A stretch of DNA of 64,000 nt from Streptomyces sp. NBC_00440 (GCF_036014215.1 NZ_CP107921.1:6321501-6385500); one strand, 5' to 3'. Numbered from the stretch's first letter, positions 55,661-64,000 are shown. Notes: generated by a model not told the origin, from the sequence alone. Made by a program: numbers and translations.

Positions 55661-56875
55661 TCACCCAGCCGGGCTCTCACCGACGGCGGGCAGGATGCGG
55701 CTGCGTCCGACGGCACCGAGCCAGCCGGCGGAGGGCTTGGGGGTGCGGGCGAAGGTCTCGCGGTCGACGGCGATCAGGCCGAACGTCGGCTCGTAGCGGC
55801 CCCATTCGTAGTTGTCCAGGGCGCTCCAGTGGAAGTAGCCGCGGACGTCGATGCCGTCGTGCATGGCGCGGGCGAGAGAGTCCAGGGCGCCGGCGGTGTA
55901 GTGGACGCGGCGGGCGTCGTCGGCGGTGGCGATGCCGTTCTCGGTGACGATCAGCGGTGTGCCGGGTACGAGCGCGGCGCAGTGGCGTACGGCTTCTCCG
56001 AGAGCCTGCGGGTAGTACTCCCAGCCGGTGAGGGTGCGTTCGACGTCGTCGGGAACGGGCAGCGGCCCGTCGGGGCCGATGAGTCCGCGGGTGTAGGACT
56101 GCACGCCGAGCCAGTCGTCGCCGCGGGCGGCCTCCAGGAAGACATCCTCACGCGGGTAACGGAACGCCGTCGCGACGTCCTCGGCGCCGGGCAGCGCCTG
56201 ATAGACCTGGTTGGCGACGGACCAGCCTGTACGTACGTGCGGCGCGCGGGACTTGACCGTCTCGACGGCGCAGGCGTGGGCCCGGATCAGGGCCTCGGTG
56301 GTGGCCTCGTCCGGCAGCAGCAGCCCAACTGACTTCTGGAAGCCGTCAGTTGTGAGCGCGCGCTGAATGGCCGCCATGACCGCGACCATGTTGGGCTCGT
56401 TGATGGTGCAGACATGGTCGACACCGGAGGCGAAGACGAGTGATGCCGCTTCGACATAGCGGGCGAACAGCTCGTCGGATCCGGCGGCGGCCCAGCCGCC
56501 ACGCTCCATGAACCAGCGCGGGGTGGTGAAGTGGTGCAGCGTCACCATGGGGCGCAGGCCGCGGTCGAGAGCACCTTCGACCATGCGCCGGTAATGGGCG
56601 ACGGCAGCGCGGGAGAACTCACCCGGTGCCGGTTCGATACGTGACCACTCGATGCTGAACCGGTAATCGGTGAAGCCGAGTTCGGCGAGGAGGTCCATGT
56701 CCTCCGGCCAGCGGTGGTAGCTGTCGCAGGCGTCACCGCTGGGTTCCTTGATGACGTCGATGCCGCTGTGCTCGAAGGCCCACCAGTCGCTGTTGGTGTT
56801 GCCGCCCTCGGTCTGGTGCGCGGAGGTGGAGGCGCCCCACAGGAAGCTGCCGGGCAGGTGGCGATCGGAACTCAT
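55661..56875 (-). CDS. GH1 beta-glycosidase
   Basis: 404 residues, somewhat shorter than the usual ~450. Acid/base Glu160 in TINEPN and nucleophile Glu312 in LIVTENGIAT; sugar-binding signature FLWGASTSAHQTEG near the start. No signal peptide. Likely beta-glucosidase or beta-galactosidase; the specificity cannot be read. ATG at 56875. Confidence 0.94.
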   Translation of the reverse strand: MSSDRHLPGSFLWGASTSAHQTEGGNTNSDWWAFEHSGIDVIKEPSGDACDSYHRWPEDMDLLAELGFTDYRFSIEWSRIEPAPGEFSRAAVAHYRRMVEGALDRGLRPMVTLHHFTTPRWFMERGGWAAAGSDELFARYVEAASLVFASGVDHVCTINEPNMVAVMAAIQRALTTDGFQKSVGLLLPDEATTEALIRAHACAVETVKSRAPHVRTGWSVANQVYQALPGAEDVATAFRYPREDVFLEAARGDDWLGVQSYTRGLIGPDGPLPVPDDVERTLTGWEYYPQALGEAVRHCAALVPGTPLIVTENGIATADDARRVHYTAGALDSLARAMHDGIDVRGYFHWSALDNYEWGRYEPTFGLIAVDRETFARTPKPSAGWLGAVGRSRILPAVGESPAG

Positions 56876-56954
56876 GGTCAGGTTCTTTCGTGTGTACGGG
56901 AATGGGCGCGGGCGACGGGGCCACGGGGCGGCGGTGGCGGGGCGGGGCGGGACA

Positions 56955-56987
56955 CCGCACGGCTGAGTGACGCTTCCGGCCGTGCGG
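56955..56987 (-). terminator. Hairpin between GH3 and GH1
   Basis: 9-bp stem (CCGCACGGC / GCCGTGCGG) with a 15-nt loop, 7 bp after the GH3 stop. It may attenuate or process the transcript. Confidence 0.55.
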
Positions 56988-56994
56988 CGGTGGA

Positions 56995-59271
56995 TCAGGC
57001 TTCGGTGGTGGCCCGGGCCTCGCCGGCGGCGGCGACCAGCGCGGCGATGTGGTCGTGTGTGACGCCGGCGAGGAATGCCGGTATGCGTGTGAGCGGCAAT
57101 GCGGCTGCCATGGCGGAGATCTCGGAGGCGTCCAAGGTCACGGACACGGGGGAGTCGGCCAGGTCGGTCGCCATGGCTGCCGCGAGCAGCGGGCCTCCGA
57201 CCGGATCGGCCAGCCACTCGCCGATCGTCGAGTCGGCGGCGAGCCGGCCCGGGCGTGCAGTGCCGTCGCAGTGCACGGTGGCCCGAAGACGCACGTCGCG
57301 GGAGGAGGCCCCGATGCGTAGCTCGAACGCACCTGGGTCGACCCTCCATCCGCTGTCGCGCGGCGACCAGTATGCGAAGGACCGTTCGTCCAGATCGAGG
57401 GTCACGCGGGTGTGCTCGCCCGGGTCCAGGAACACCTTCTCGAACGCCTTGAGTTCCTGGACGGGGCGCCGCAGCCGCGACACCGGCTGGTGGACGTACA
57501 ACTGCGTGACCTCCGCTCCGGCCCGCGAGCCGCTGTTGGTCACGGTGAAGGAGGCGGCGAAGCGGTTCGGGCCTGTTTCGGTCACGTCGAGATCGCTGTA
57601 GGCGAAGGTGGTGTAGCTCAGGCCGTGGCCGAAGGGGTGGGCGACCGCCTTGCCGAGGGTGTCGTAGGAGCGGTATCCGACGAACAGGCCCTCGCCGTGG
57701 TGGACATGGCCGTCGCCACCGGGGAAGTGCAGATAGGACGGGGTGTCCTCCAGGCGCAGCGGGACCGTTTCGGTGAGTCGTCCGGAGGGGTTGGCGATGC
57801 CGAACAGCAGGTCGGCGAGGGCCGATCCGCCGGCCTGACCGAGCAGCCAACCCTCCAGCACCGCAGCGGTCCTGTCCTGCCACGGGGTCATCTGCACGGT
57901 GGCGCCGTTGGACAGGACGACGACGATGCTCGCGTCGGTCTCTGCGACGGCGTTCAGCAGGGCGAGCTGGTCGGCGGGGAGCAGGATGTCGGTGCGGTCG
58001 AATCCCTCGGACTCGGCCGCATCGGGCAGCCCCAGGAAGAGCAGCACCTGCGCGGCACCGCGCGCGGCCTCCACGGCCTGCTCGACGAGCTGTCCGTCCG
58101 GGATTCCGTCGAGCGTGAACCCGGTGGCAAAGCGGATCCGCGCGGGGTCGGTGACGGTCGCCCGGATGGCTTCCAGCGCATTGTCGACGCGGGTAGGCAC
58201 CACGTGCGAGCTGCCGCCGCCCTGGAATCGGGGTGTTTCGGCGAAAGCCCCGATGACGGCGAGGGGGGTGCCGGCGTGCGGATCCAGCGGCAGCACGCTG
58301 CCCTCGTTCCTCAGCAGCACCGCCGATTCGGTGGCGGCCACCCGGGCCAGGGCGTGGTGCTCCTCCGCGCCTGCGGCGGTATCGATCTCGGTGTCCCGGG
58401 CTCGGGCGGTGCGTTCGATCAGCTCAAGGACCCGCCGCGCGGAGGCGTCCAGGTACTGCTCGTCGAGGTCGCCCGCGCGCACGGCCTCGACCAGGGTGTG
58501 GTCCGCGCCGGACGGCGGCATCTCCAGGTCGAGGCCGGCTTCGAGCGCGGCGGCACGGTCGGACACCGCGCCCCAGTCGCTGACCACCAGGCCGTCGAAA
58601 CCCCACTCGCCGCGGAGTACGTCGGTCAGCAGCCAGCTGTTCTGGCTGCACGGGACGCCGTTGACACCGTTGTACGCACACATGACGGTGGTCGGCCGAG
58701 CCGTGGTGACGATGTGCTCGAACGCGGGCAGGTAGATCTCGCGCAGGGTCCGCTCGTCCACCTCGGCACTGACCCGAAGACGGTCCGTCTCCTGGCTGTT
58801 GACCGCGAAGTGCTTGAGCGACGTGCCCACGCCGAGGGACTGCACACCGTTGACCCAGGCCGCGCCGACGCACCCTGTGAGGAGCGGATCCTCACTGACG
58901 TACTCGAAGTTCCGGCCGCCCAGGGGCGAGCGCTTGATGTTGACGCCCGGCCCCAGTACGACGCCGACCTGATGCGCGATCGCCTCGCGGGCGATCGCCC
59001 TGCCCACCCGTTCCACCAGGGAGGGATTCCAGGACGAGCCGAGGCCCACCAACGGCGGGAAACATGTGGCGGGCACGCTCGTCCCGATGCCCAGGGCATC
59101 GCCTCCCTCGGGCTGTTTGCGCAGGCCGTGCGGGCCGTCGGCGAGCATGACCGGTGCGATTCCGGCCTTCGGCAGCGTCTGGGTGTGCCAGAAGTCGCCG
59201 CCCGAGGTCAGCGCCGCCTTCTGACCCAGCGTCAGGTGTTCCGGTCGCTTCGTGTGCTTGCTGTCATGCAT
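56995..59271 (-). CDS. GH3 beta-glycosidase
   Basis: 758 residues. N-terminal TIM barrel with nucleophile Asp232 in LVVSDWG, KHFAVNSQETDR and DGPHGLRK; middle alpha/beta domain and C-terminal fibronectin-III-like domain (VTNSGSRAGAEVTQLYV). No signal peptide, so it is intracellular. ATG at 59271 was chosen; the upstream extension has no homology to the family. First gene of the minus-strand series and next to the TetR operator. Confidence 0.94.
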   Translation of the reverse strand: MHDSKHTKRPEHLTLGQKAALTSGGDFWHTQTLPKAGIAPVMLADGPHGLRKQPEGGDALGIGTSVPATCFPPLVGLGSSWNPSLVERVGRAIAREAIAHQVGVVLGPGVNIKRSPLGGRNFEYVSEDPLLTGCVGAAWVNGVQSLGVGTSLKHFAVNSQETDRLRVSAEVDERTLREIYLPAFEHIVTTARPTTVMCAYNGVNGVPCSQNSWLLTDVLRGEWGFDGLVVSDWGAVSDRAAALEAGLDLEMPPSGADHTLVEAVRAGDLDEQYLDASARRVLELIERTARARDTEIDTAAGAEEHHALARVAATESAVLLRNEGSVLPLDPHAGTPLAVIGAFAETPRFQGGGSSHVVPTRVDNALEAIRATVTDPARIRFATGFTLDGIPDGQLVEQAVEAARGAAQVLLFLGLPDAAESEGFDRTDILLPADQLALLNAVAETDASIVVVLSNGATVQMTPWQDRTAAVLEGWLLGQAGGSALADLLFGIANPSGRLTETVPLRLEDTPSYLHFPGGDGHVHHGEGLFVGYRSYDTLGKAVAHPFGHGLSYTTFAYSDLDVTETGPNRFAASFTVTNSGSRAGAEVTQLYVHQPVSRLRRPVQELKAFEKVFLDPGEHTRVTLDLDERSFAYWSPRDSGWRVDPGAFELRIGASSRDVRLRATVHCDGTARPGRLAADSTIGEWLADPVGGPLLAAAMATDLADSPVSVTLDASEISAMAAALPLTRIPAFLAGVTHDHIAALVAAAGEARATTEA

Positions 59272-59389
59272 GGGGGTCCGTTTCGGTGAAGCCGCAGGAG
59301 GAGGGCTGAGGAGGCCCCGGCGACGGAGCGGCGAGCAGCACATCGCTGCGCAGGGGAGCTGAGGATTTGACCCGGTCAGCATGGGATTA

Positions 59390-59412
59390 AAAACATTGAG
59401 TGTCAATGTTTT
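59390..59412. promoter_or_regulatory. TetR operator
   Basis: AAAACATTGA - GTG - TCAATGTTTT, a perfect 10-bp inverted repeat, between GH3 and the divergent tetR. The A/T-rich element is unusual in GC-rich DNA. Confidence 0.85.
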
Positions 59413-59446
59413 CGACAGGGAGGCTCGCCCGGCGGCCTAGACTCGC

Positions 59447-60106
59447 GTGGTGAGCAGCCGCAGCCCCAGGGGCCCCTACCGCAAGACCGTCGCCAGGCGG
59501 GAGCAGATCATCGACGCCGCCCTGGCCGCCTATACGGAGGCCGGGAGCCGTGGCGTTTCCGTGCGGGACATCGCCCAGCGTGTAGGCATGACCGATGCCG
59601 GGGTCATGCACCACTTCGGCAGCCGCGAGGAACTGTTCACCGCCGTCCTGCAGGCGCGGGAGAAGGCCGATCGGACCGCGTTCGGGGATGCCGGCAGTGA
59701 TCCGAAGGCGGCATTCGAACTCCTCGCCCACAACGCCACGACGCCCGGCCTGGTCAAGCTCTTCCTGGACGTTGCCGCCGCGGCGGCCGAACCTGACCAT
59801 CCGGCCCATGCCTACTTCACCGAGCGCTACCCCCGCCTTCGCGAGAGCCTGGGCAGTCTGCTGACCGACGGCGTCGAACACCGGCAGGACCTCGGGGCCG
59901 AGCGCAGTACACCTGACGCGGACTGGGCGGCGCGGATCCTGCTGGCGGCGGTCGACGGCCTCCAATTGCAATGGCTCCTTGACCCGGACATCGACATGGC
60001 CGCTGACATGGCCACGCTCAGCGAGGTACTTCTGGGAGTGGTGGCCGCCGATGGCGGTCAGGTGCAGCGGACAGTCTCGGACGATGCGCCGACCACGGGA
60101 ACGTGA
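59447..60106 (+). CDS. TetR-family regulator of the glycan locus
   Basis: 219 residues. N-terminal helix-turn-helix (REQIIDAALAAYTEAG, VSVRDIAQRVGMTDAGVMHHFG) and a helical ligand domain. TAGACT at 59438-59443 could be a -10 element just before GTG 59447/59450, so the message may be leaderless. The palindrome at 59390 lies just upstream. It probably represses the GH3-to-FGE series. Confidence 0.92.
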   Translation: MVSSRSPRGPYRKTVARREQIIDAALAAYTEAGSRGVSVRDIAQRVGMTDAGVMHHFGSREELFTAVLQAREKADRTAFGDAGSDPKAAFELLAHNATTPGLVKLFLDVAAAAAEPDHPAHAYFTERYPRLRESLGSLLTDGVEHRQDLGAERSTPDADWAARILLAAVDGLQLQWLLDPDIDMAADMATLSEVLLGVVAADGGQVQRTVSDDAPTTGT

Positions 60107-60469
60107 CCCGCATGGTGGACGGGGCTGTGGTGCGCACGGAGCCGGCCAGCCGGCTGACGTTTTCTCCTGTTCCGTAAACGGCCGAGGTCCGTGACGATGC
60201 GGTGGATCGCGTGGTTGCGTCGCCTCATCGTGATCGACTTCCCAGCACCTGGGAGCTGTCCGGCCGATCGCGAGGTGAGGGCCCTCAGCGCCTGATCGAT
60301 CAGGGCGTTTCTTTGCTTGAGGCCTCCCTCAAGAGACCAAGGCGAGGCCCGGCTGAGTACGACAGTCAACGGGCCCGTCGCGCGAGCCGGGTGAGCAGCT
60401 CATGGGCGCCGCCCGCGGGGTCGGTACGTCGACCGCTTCGCACGCGACCTGCACACCTGATTCGCCGTT
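60107..60469. other. Non-coding or degenerate region
   Basis: No intact gene, transposase motif or clear terminal inverted repeat was seen. It holds CTGATCGATCAG (near 60290) and CTTGAGG/CCTCAAG inverted repeats. The sequence may be decayed coding DNA that goes with the ROK remnant beside it. Confidence 0.5.
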
Positions 60470-60706
60470 ATGTCGATGACCGTCGACCCGTCGCTGGTCA
60501 TCGGCGGCGGAGGCGTCTCCCGAGCCGGCGACAACATCATCAAGCCGGTCCGCCGGTCCGCCGGTCCGCCGGTCCGCCGGCACCTGGCCGATCTGTGCCT
60601 GTTCCCGACGGAACTGAGGGCCGCCTCAAGTCCCGGCGGCGAATCCGTGGCGCTCGGGGGTCGCGGGTGGTCCGCCGATGCTCCGAACACGCCCACGGCT
60701 GAGTGA
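60470..60706 (+). pseudogene. ROK-family C-terminal remnant
   Basis: One frame reads VDPSLVIGGGGVSRAGD, then KPVR, RHLADLCLFPTELRA and GGESVALGG, the order of the C-terminal part of ROK sugar kinases/repressors. The N-terminal kinase and DNA-binding parts are absent, and the expected VALGA continuation is broken. An in-frame expansion of 8-bp units sits inside it. It is probably the relic of a ROK regulator or glucokinase of this sugar locus. Confidence 0.65.
60545..60580 (+). repeat. Four 8-bp tandem repeats in the ROK remnant
   Basis: CCGGTCCG repeats four times, followed by CCGG. Removing three units (24 nt) restores IKPVRRHLADL, so the expansion added eight residues in frame. Confidence 0.85.
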
Positions 60707-60765
60707 AGTTGATCGATGCGGCCTCGTTCCAATCAATCCTGCGCGGACGTTACTTGTGCGAAACC

Positions 60766-60794
60766 TTGACGCCGTGCGAGCGGCTGCTTACCCT
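60766..60794 (+). promoter_or_regulatory. Vegetative-type promoter of the GH59 gene
   Basis: TTGACG (60766-60771), 17-bp spacer, TACCCT (60789-60794). A good match to the main sigma consensus, giving a leader of about 120 nt before the ATG. Confidence 0.7.
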
Positions 60795-60920
60795 CAGGCG
60801 TCTGAGCGAATCTGATTGGTTTAGTTGTTTCAAGTGTGTTTAGCGATCGGTTTCACACATCATTCCGCCGGACCAGCAGTCATCCATCGATGAGGACGTC
60901 GTCGCTCCAGGAGACAAGCC

Positions 60921-63719
60921 ATGTACACGCACAGAGACAAACGGCAGGCGGGTGGCGGGGACCGCTTCGTGGCCGTCGCCGCCGTCCTGGCCCTGATCAT
61001 GGCCGCTGCGGCGGTCCTGCTGGCCCCGGCCCGAGCCGGCGCAACCGCGTTGCCGGGCACGTCGATAGCGGTCAACGGCCAGGACTCCGGCCGTACCTTC
61101 GACGGGCTCGGCGCGATCAGCGGCGGCGGTGGCAACACCCGGCTGCTCACCGACTACCCGGCCGCACAGCGCAACGCGATCCTGGACTACCTCTTCAAGC
61201 CCGGATACGGCGCCAACCTCCAGATCCTCAAGGTCGAGACCAGCGGGGACGGAAACACCACTTCCGGCGCCGAGCAGACGATCGAAGAGACCCGGGGGGC
61301 GATCAACTGCCAGGCGGGGTACGAGTTCTGGCTCGCCCAGCAGGCGCTGAAGCGCAACCCCCACATCAAGCTCTACGGGCTGACCTGGGCGGCACCGGGC
61401 TGGGTCGGCTCCAGCATGTACACGCAGAACGGCATCCAGTACATCACCGACTGGCTGGGCTGCGCCAAGCAGCGCGGCCTCACCTTCGCCTACATGGGCG
61501 GCTGGAACGAGAAGGGCGGCTGGACCGCGGCCTGGTGGAAGGACCTTCGGGCCGCGCTGGACCAGCACGGCTTCTCCGGGGTCAAGTTGGTGGCCGCGGA
61601 TCAGGTCAGCTCGTTCTCGGATGTCAGCGGGGCCATGGCGCAGGACGCGGACTTCGCCAAGGCGGTATCGGCCATCGGTGAGCACTACCCCTGCGGGTGG
61701 AACGGCCCCACGCCGATCTCGGACTACCCCAACGTGGAGACGTCCTGCCCCTCCTCGCAGGCCGCTCAGGCACTGAACACGCCGCTGTGGGCCAGTGAAC
61801 AGGGCTCGATGAGCTACAACGCCGGCGGTCTGCCGATGGCCCGTGCCGACAACATCGACTACGTCGACGGCCGGATGACCGCGAGCATCAACTGGCCGGT
61901 CGTCGCCTCGGCCTACCCGGACGTCGGCTTCGCCGACCAAGGACTGGTCATGGCCAACGAGCCGTGGACGGGTTCGTACGACGTCGGCCTGTCGACGTGG
62001 GTGACCGCGCACACGACGCAGTTCGCGCAGCCGGGCTGGCAGTACCTGGACGGCGCCAGCGGCTATCTGGGCGGCCAGACCTCCGACCAGGTCGGCAGCT
62101 ACGTGACGTTGAAGTCGCCAGGCGGCAAGGACTGGAGTTCCGTCGTCGAGACGACCCGGGCCACCGGCCCGCAGACGGTCAAGCTCACCGTCAGTGGCGG
62201 CCTGTCCACCCGGCCCGTGCACGTCTGGAGCACCAACCTGGTCTCCGGCGACCGTTCGCAGTGGTTCGCGCAGGGCCGGACGCTCGTGCCCGACGCGCAC
62301 GGCACGGTGACGATGACCCTTCAGCCGAACTACCTCTACTCGTTCACCACCACCACCGGGCAGCACAAGGGAAGCACCGCGGTGCCGGCGAGCAAGCCGC
62401 TCCCACTGCCCTACTCCGACTCGTTCACCACGGGGACCCAGGGCCAGCAGGCCCGCTACCTGGCCACCATGGAGGGCGCGTTCACCGTCGAGCCGTGTGC
62501 GGGCCGTGCCGGTAAGTGCGTTCAGATGGACACTCCGGCCAAGCCGCTTGAGTGGCAGTCGAACATCCAGACCCCCTACCCCTACACGGTGGGCGGCAGC
62601 GCAGCGTGGAGCAACTACCAGGTGTCCGCCGACGTGCGTAACGCCAAGCCGGGCTCGGTCGGGATCCTGGGCCGCCAGAGCAATCTCGGCGGCACGGAGG
62701 AAGACCCGTCCCGGGTGCACTACTACTCGCTCACCCTCAGCGACACCGGCGCCTGGTCGATCAACCGCGCCGATGGCTCCGGGAAGCCCGCGGCGTCGCT
62801 GACCGGCGGAACCGTGTCCTCGGCGGCCGGGCTGAAGACCTGGCACAACCTGGCACTCACGTTCGCCGGATCGCTGATCTACGCCTCGGTCGACGGCACC
62901 ACGGTCGGCTCGGTCACGGACACCTCCTTCTCCGCCGGAAAGGTCGGTCTCGTCGCCGGCGGCTACCTGGCCGGCGAGCAGTACGACAACCTGAAGGTGA
63001 GCACGCTGACCGATCCGGCCGTCCCGGTGACGCTGCCGCCCGGCACACACACCCCGGAATCGGTGACGAACGTCAGCTACGCCACCATCGGCGGCGCGGT
63101 GAACCAGTGGCAGTACAGCGGCTCATGGCAGTCCGGCGGCGGAAACACGTGGGACGACACCCCCGGCGACAAGGCGACGCTCACCTTCCGGGGGGACGGC
63201 GTCACTCTCCAGTCCATGGCCAACGACAGCAACGGCATCGTCAATGTGTCGGTGGACGGCGACTCGCCCACCGCTGCCGACCTCTACAGCAACAGCGGCG
63301 GCCTGACACCGGTGTTCACCCGCACCGGTCTCGACCCCGCCAAGCAGCACACGATGACGGTGACCGCCACCGGTACGAAGAACCCCGCATCCGGCGGCAC
63401 CTTCGCCTCCGTGGCCGGTGCCCTGGTGACCGTGCCGGGCAAGGCGGTCTCCGCGCCGGTGCTCGCGAAGCCGGCGGACAATTCCTCGATCCACGCGGGC
63501 CAGGTACGGATCGAGGGCACCGCCACCCCGGGCGAACTGATCACCGTCTCGGTGTCCGGCAAGCCCGCCTGCGTGAACCAACCCGCCGACCGGCACGGGA
63601 ACTGGCGCTGCGGCGCGCACGTCCCGCGCGGGCGGGCGGTACTCACCGCAGCCGGCGTCGATCCGGTGACGGGCCTGATGTCGGCGCCCACCACCCCGGT
63701 CCACGTGCTCGCCTCGTAG
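60921..63719 (+). CDS. Secreted GH59 galactocerebrosidase-like glycoside hydrolase
   Basis: 932 residues. Signal peptide in the first ~43 residues (hydrophobic AVAAVLALIMAAAAVLLAP). The TIM barrel opens FDGLGAISGGGGNTRLL and matches human GALC order: acid/base Glu197 in GGWNEKGG and nucleophile Glu293 in LWASEQGS. A beta-sandwich and LamG-like lectin domain follow (to ~700), then an extra C-terminal ~230 residues of Ig/CBM-like domains that GALC lacks. It would act on outer beta-galactosides. ATG at 60921 has AGGAGA upstream. Confidence 0.93.
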   Translation: MYTHRDKRQAGGGDRFVAVAAVLALIMAAAAVLLAPARAGATALPGTSIAVNGQDSGRTFDGLGAISGGGGNTRLLTDYPAAQRNAILDYLFKPGYGANLQILKVETSGDGNTTSGAEQTIEETRGAINCQAGYEFWLAQQALKRNPHIKLYGLTWAAPGWVGSSMYTQNGIQYITDWLGCAKQRGLTFAYMGGWNEKGGWTAAWWKDLRAALDQHGFSGVKLVAADQVSSFSDVSGAMAQDADFAKAVSAIGEHYPCGWNGPTPISDYPNVETSCPSSQAAQALNTPLWASEQGSMSYNAGGLPMARADNIDYVDGRMTASINWPVVASAYPDVGFADQGLVMANEPWTGSYDVGLSTWVTAHTTQFAQPGWQYLDGASGYLGGQTSDQVGSYVTLKSPGGKDWSSVVETTRATGPQTVKLTVSGGLSTRPVHVWSTNLVSGDRSQWFAQGRTLVPDAHGTVTMTLQPNYLYSFTTTTGQHKGSTAVPASKPLPLPYSDSFTTGTQGQQARYLATMEGAFTVEPCAGRAGKCVQMDTPAKPLEWQSNIQTPYPYTVGGSAAWSNYQVSADVRNAKPGSVGILGRQSNLGGTEEDPSRVHYYSLTLSDTGAWSINRADGSGKPAASLTGGTVSSAAGLKTWHNLALTFAGSLIYASVDGTTVGSVTDTSFSAGKVGLVAGGYLAGEQYDNLKVSTLTDPAVPVTLPPGTHTPESVTNVSYATIGGAVNQWQYSGSWQSGGGNTWDDTPGDKATLTFRGDGVTLQSMANDSNGIVNVSVDGDSPTAADLYSNSGGLTPVFTRTGLDPAKQHTMTVTATGTKNPASGGTFASVAGALVTVPGKAVSAPVLAKPADNSSIHAGQVRIEGTATPGELITVSVSGKPACVNQPADRHGNWRCGAHVPRGRAVLTAAGVDPVTGLMSAPTTPVHVLAS

Positions 63720-63734
63720 ACCGGCTGAACATCC

Positions 63735-63782
63735 GGCAGCCGGGGCCGTGGGAACACGGACCCGCGGCTGCCCCGGTCGGGG
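63735..63782 (+). terminator. Terminator after the GH59 gene
   Basis: Outer stem GGCAGCC / GGCTGCC and inner CCGTG / CACGG closed by a GGAA tetraloop, 16 bp after the stop. Confidence 0.7.
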
Positions 63783-63866
63783 ACCGGCGTGGCGACACCG
63801 CCGCGCTCGGTCCCCGCTCGTGCGAGACTCGATCGCTTCGACAACGCTGCCACTCGGAGGTGTGTC

Positions 63867-64000
63867 ATGTACCTGGAGAGACCTGGTGGTTCGGGCATCC
63901 ACAGGCTCGGCCGATTCTCCGGGCCGGCGCCCCTGACGTGGACGATCATGATCGTGACCGCGCTCGTGGCCCTGTGCCTCCCGCCGTTCGCCGCCACCAG
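63867..64000 (+). CDS. Start of a secreted or membrane protein, cut by the window end
   Basis: 44 codons are visible. A basic N-terminal region (MYLERPGGSGIHRLGRFSG) is followed by a hydrophobic segment (MIVTALVALCLPPFAAT), a probable signal peptide. CGGAGG lies 7 bp before the ATG. No stop appears before the edge. It may be another secreted enzyme of the glycan locus, but nothing proves that. Confidence 0.65.
   Translation, partial: MYLERPGGSGIHRLGRFSGPAPLTWTIMIVTALVALCLPPFAAT

Noticed and set aside
60107..60469. Insertion sequence remnant
   Set aside because: No transposase motif, no terminal inverted repeats and no target duplication could be seen; only the ROK fragment next to it is recognisable.

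Overview
The window is high-GC actinobacterial DNA and almost certainly a Streptomyces chromosome. Supporting features are many GTG starts, dense one-strand operons with ATGA/GTGA overlaps, the septation protein SepH, the CutRS two-component system, DUF3710/DUF3159/DUF4193/DUF3093 proteins and SapB-era house genes such as a PatA-like acetyltransferase. No rRNA, tRNA, CRISPR array, prophage or intact insertion sequence was found.

Layout. 0.16-5.8 kb: core genes for a GNAT/acyl-CoA-synthetase fusion, a DUF5998 protein, an alkaline-phosphatase-fold enzyme and thymidine kinase. 5.9-14.4 kb: an accessory catabolic cluster. A GntR repressor is divergent from an operon encoding an argininosuccinate-lyase-like C-N lyase, a complete polar amino-acid ABC importer, two cytosolic NodB-fold amidohydrolases and an MmgE/PrpD protein. 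A C-N lyase together with an MmgE/PrpD protein is the combination known from iminodisuccinate degradation, so an N-substituted aspartate or aminopolycarboxylate is the best guess for the substrate. 14.5-23.9 kb: core genes for a VOC protein, a rhodanese, SepH, a membrane protein, a sugar-lactone oxidase with an MFS transporter, ferrochelatase and an inositol monophosphatase. 24.2-30.2 kb: CutRS, DUF4193, a membrane-associated protein, DUF3093, a thioesterase, dUTPase and DUF3710. 30.5-44.5 kb: potassium and molybdenum-enzyme genes. kdpFABC (with a 27-residue membrane ORF in front of kdpF) is separated from kdpDE by a TetR-controlled molybdenum hydroxylase operon of the PaoABC type with its XdhC/PaoD maturation factor. 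44.6-51.1 kb: OB-fold and DUF3159 proteins, two TrkA regulators, a KimA-like APC permease and a TrmA-family RNA methyltransferase. 51.2-64.0 kb: a glycan-utilisation locus. A minus-strand series reads GH3, GH1, type I sulfatase, MFS transporter, formylglycine-generating enzyme, next to a divergent TetR. It is followed by a degenerate ROK gene and a secreted GH59 galactocerebrosidase-like enzyme.

How the genes work together. The accessory blocks look self-contained: each carries its own regulator, transporter and enzymes, and three have clear palindromic operators (6563-6620, 35911-35952, 59390-59412). The glycan locus carries the maturase needed to activate its own sulfatase. The sulfatase, GH1 and GH3 lack signal peptides, which suggests uptake of a sulfated glycoside by the MFS protein and intracellular desulfation and hydrolysis, with the secreted GH59 working outside. 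The potassium genes (Kdp, TrkA pair, KimA-like permease) lie within 20 kb, and a 13-bp sequence is shared by the kdpFABC and kdpDE upstream regions. All functions are inferred by reading the sequence; no database search was run.
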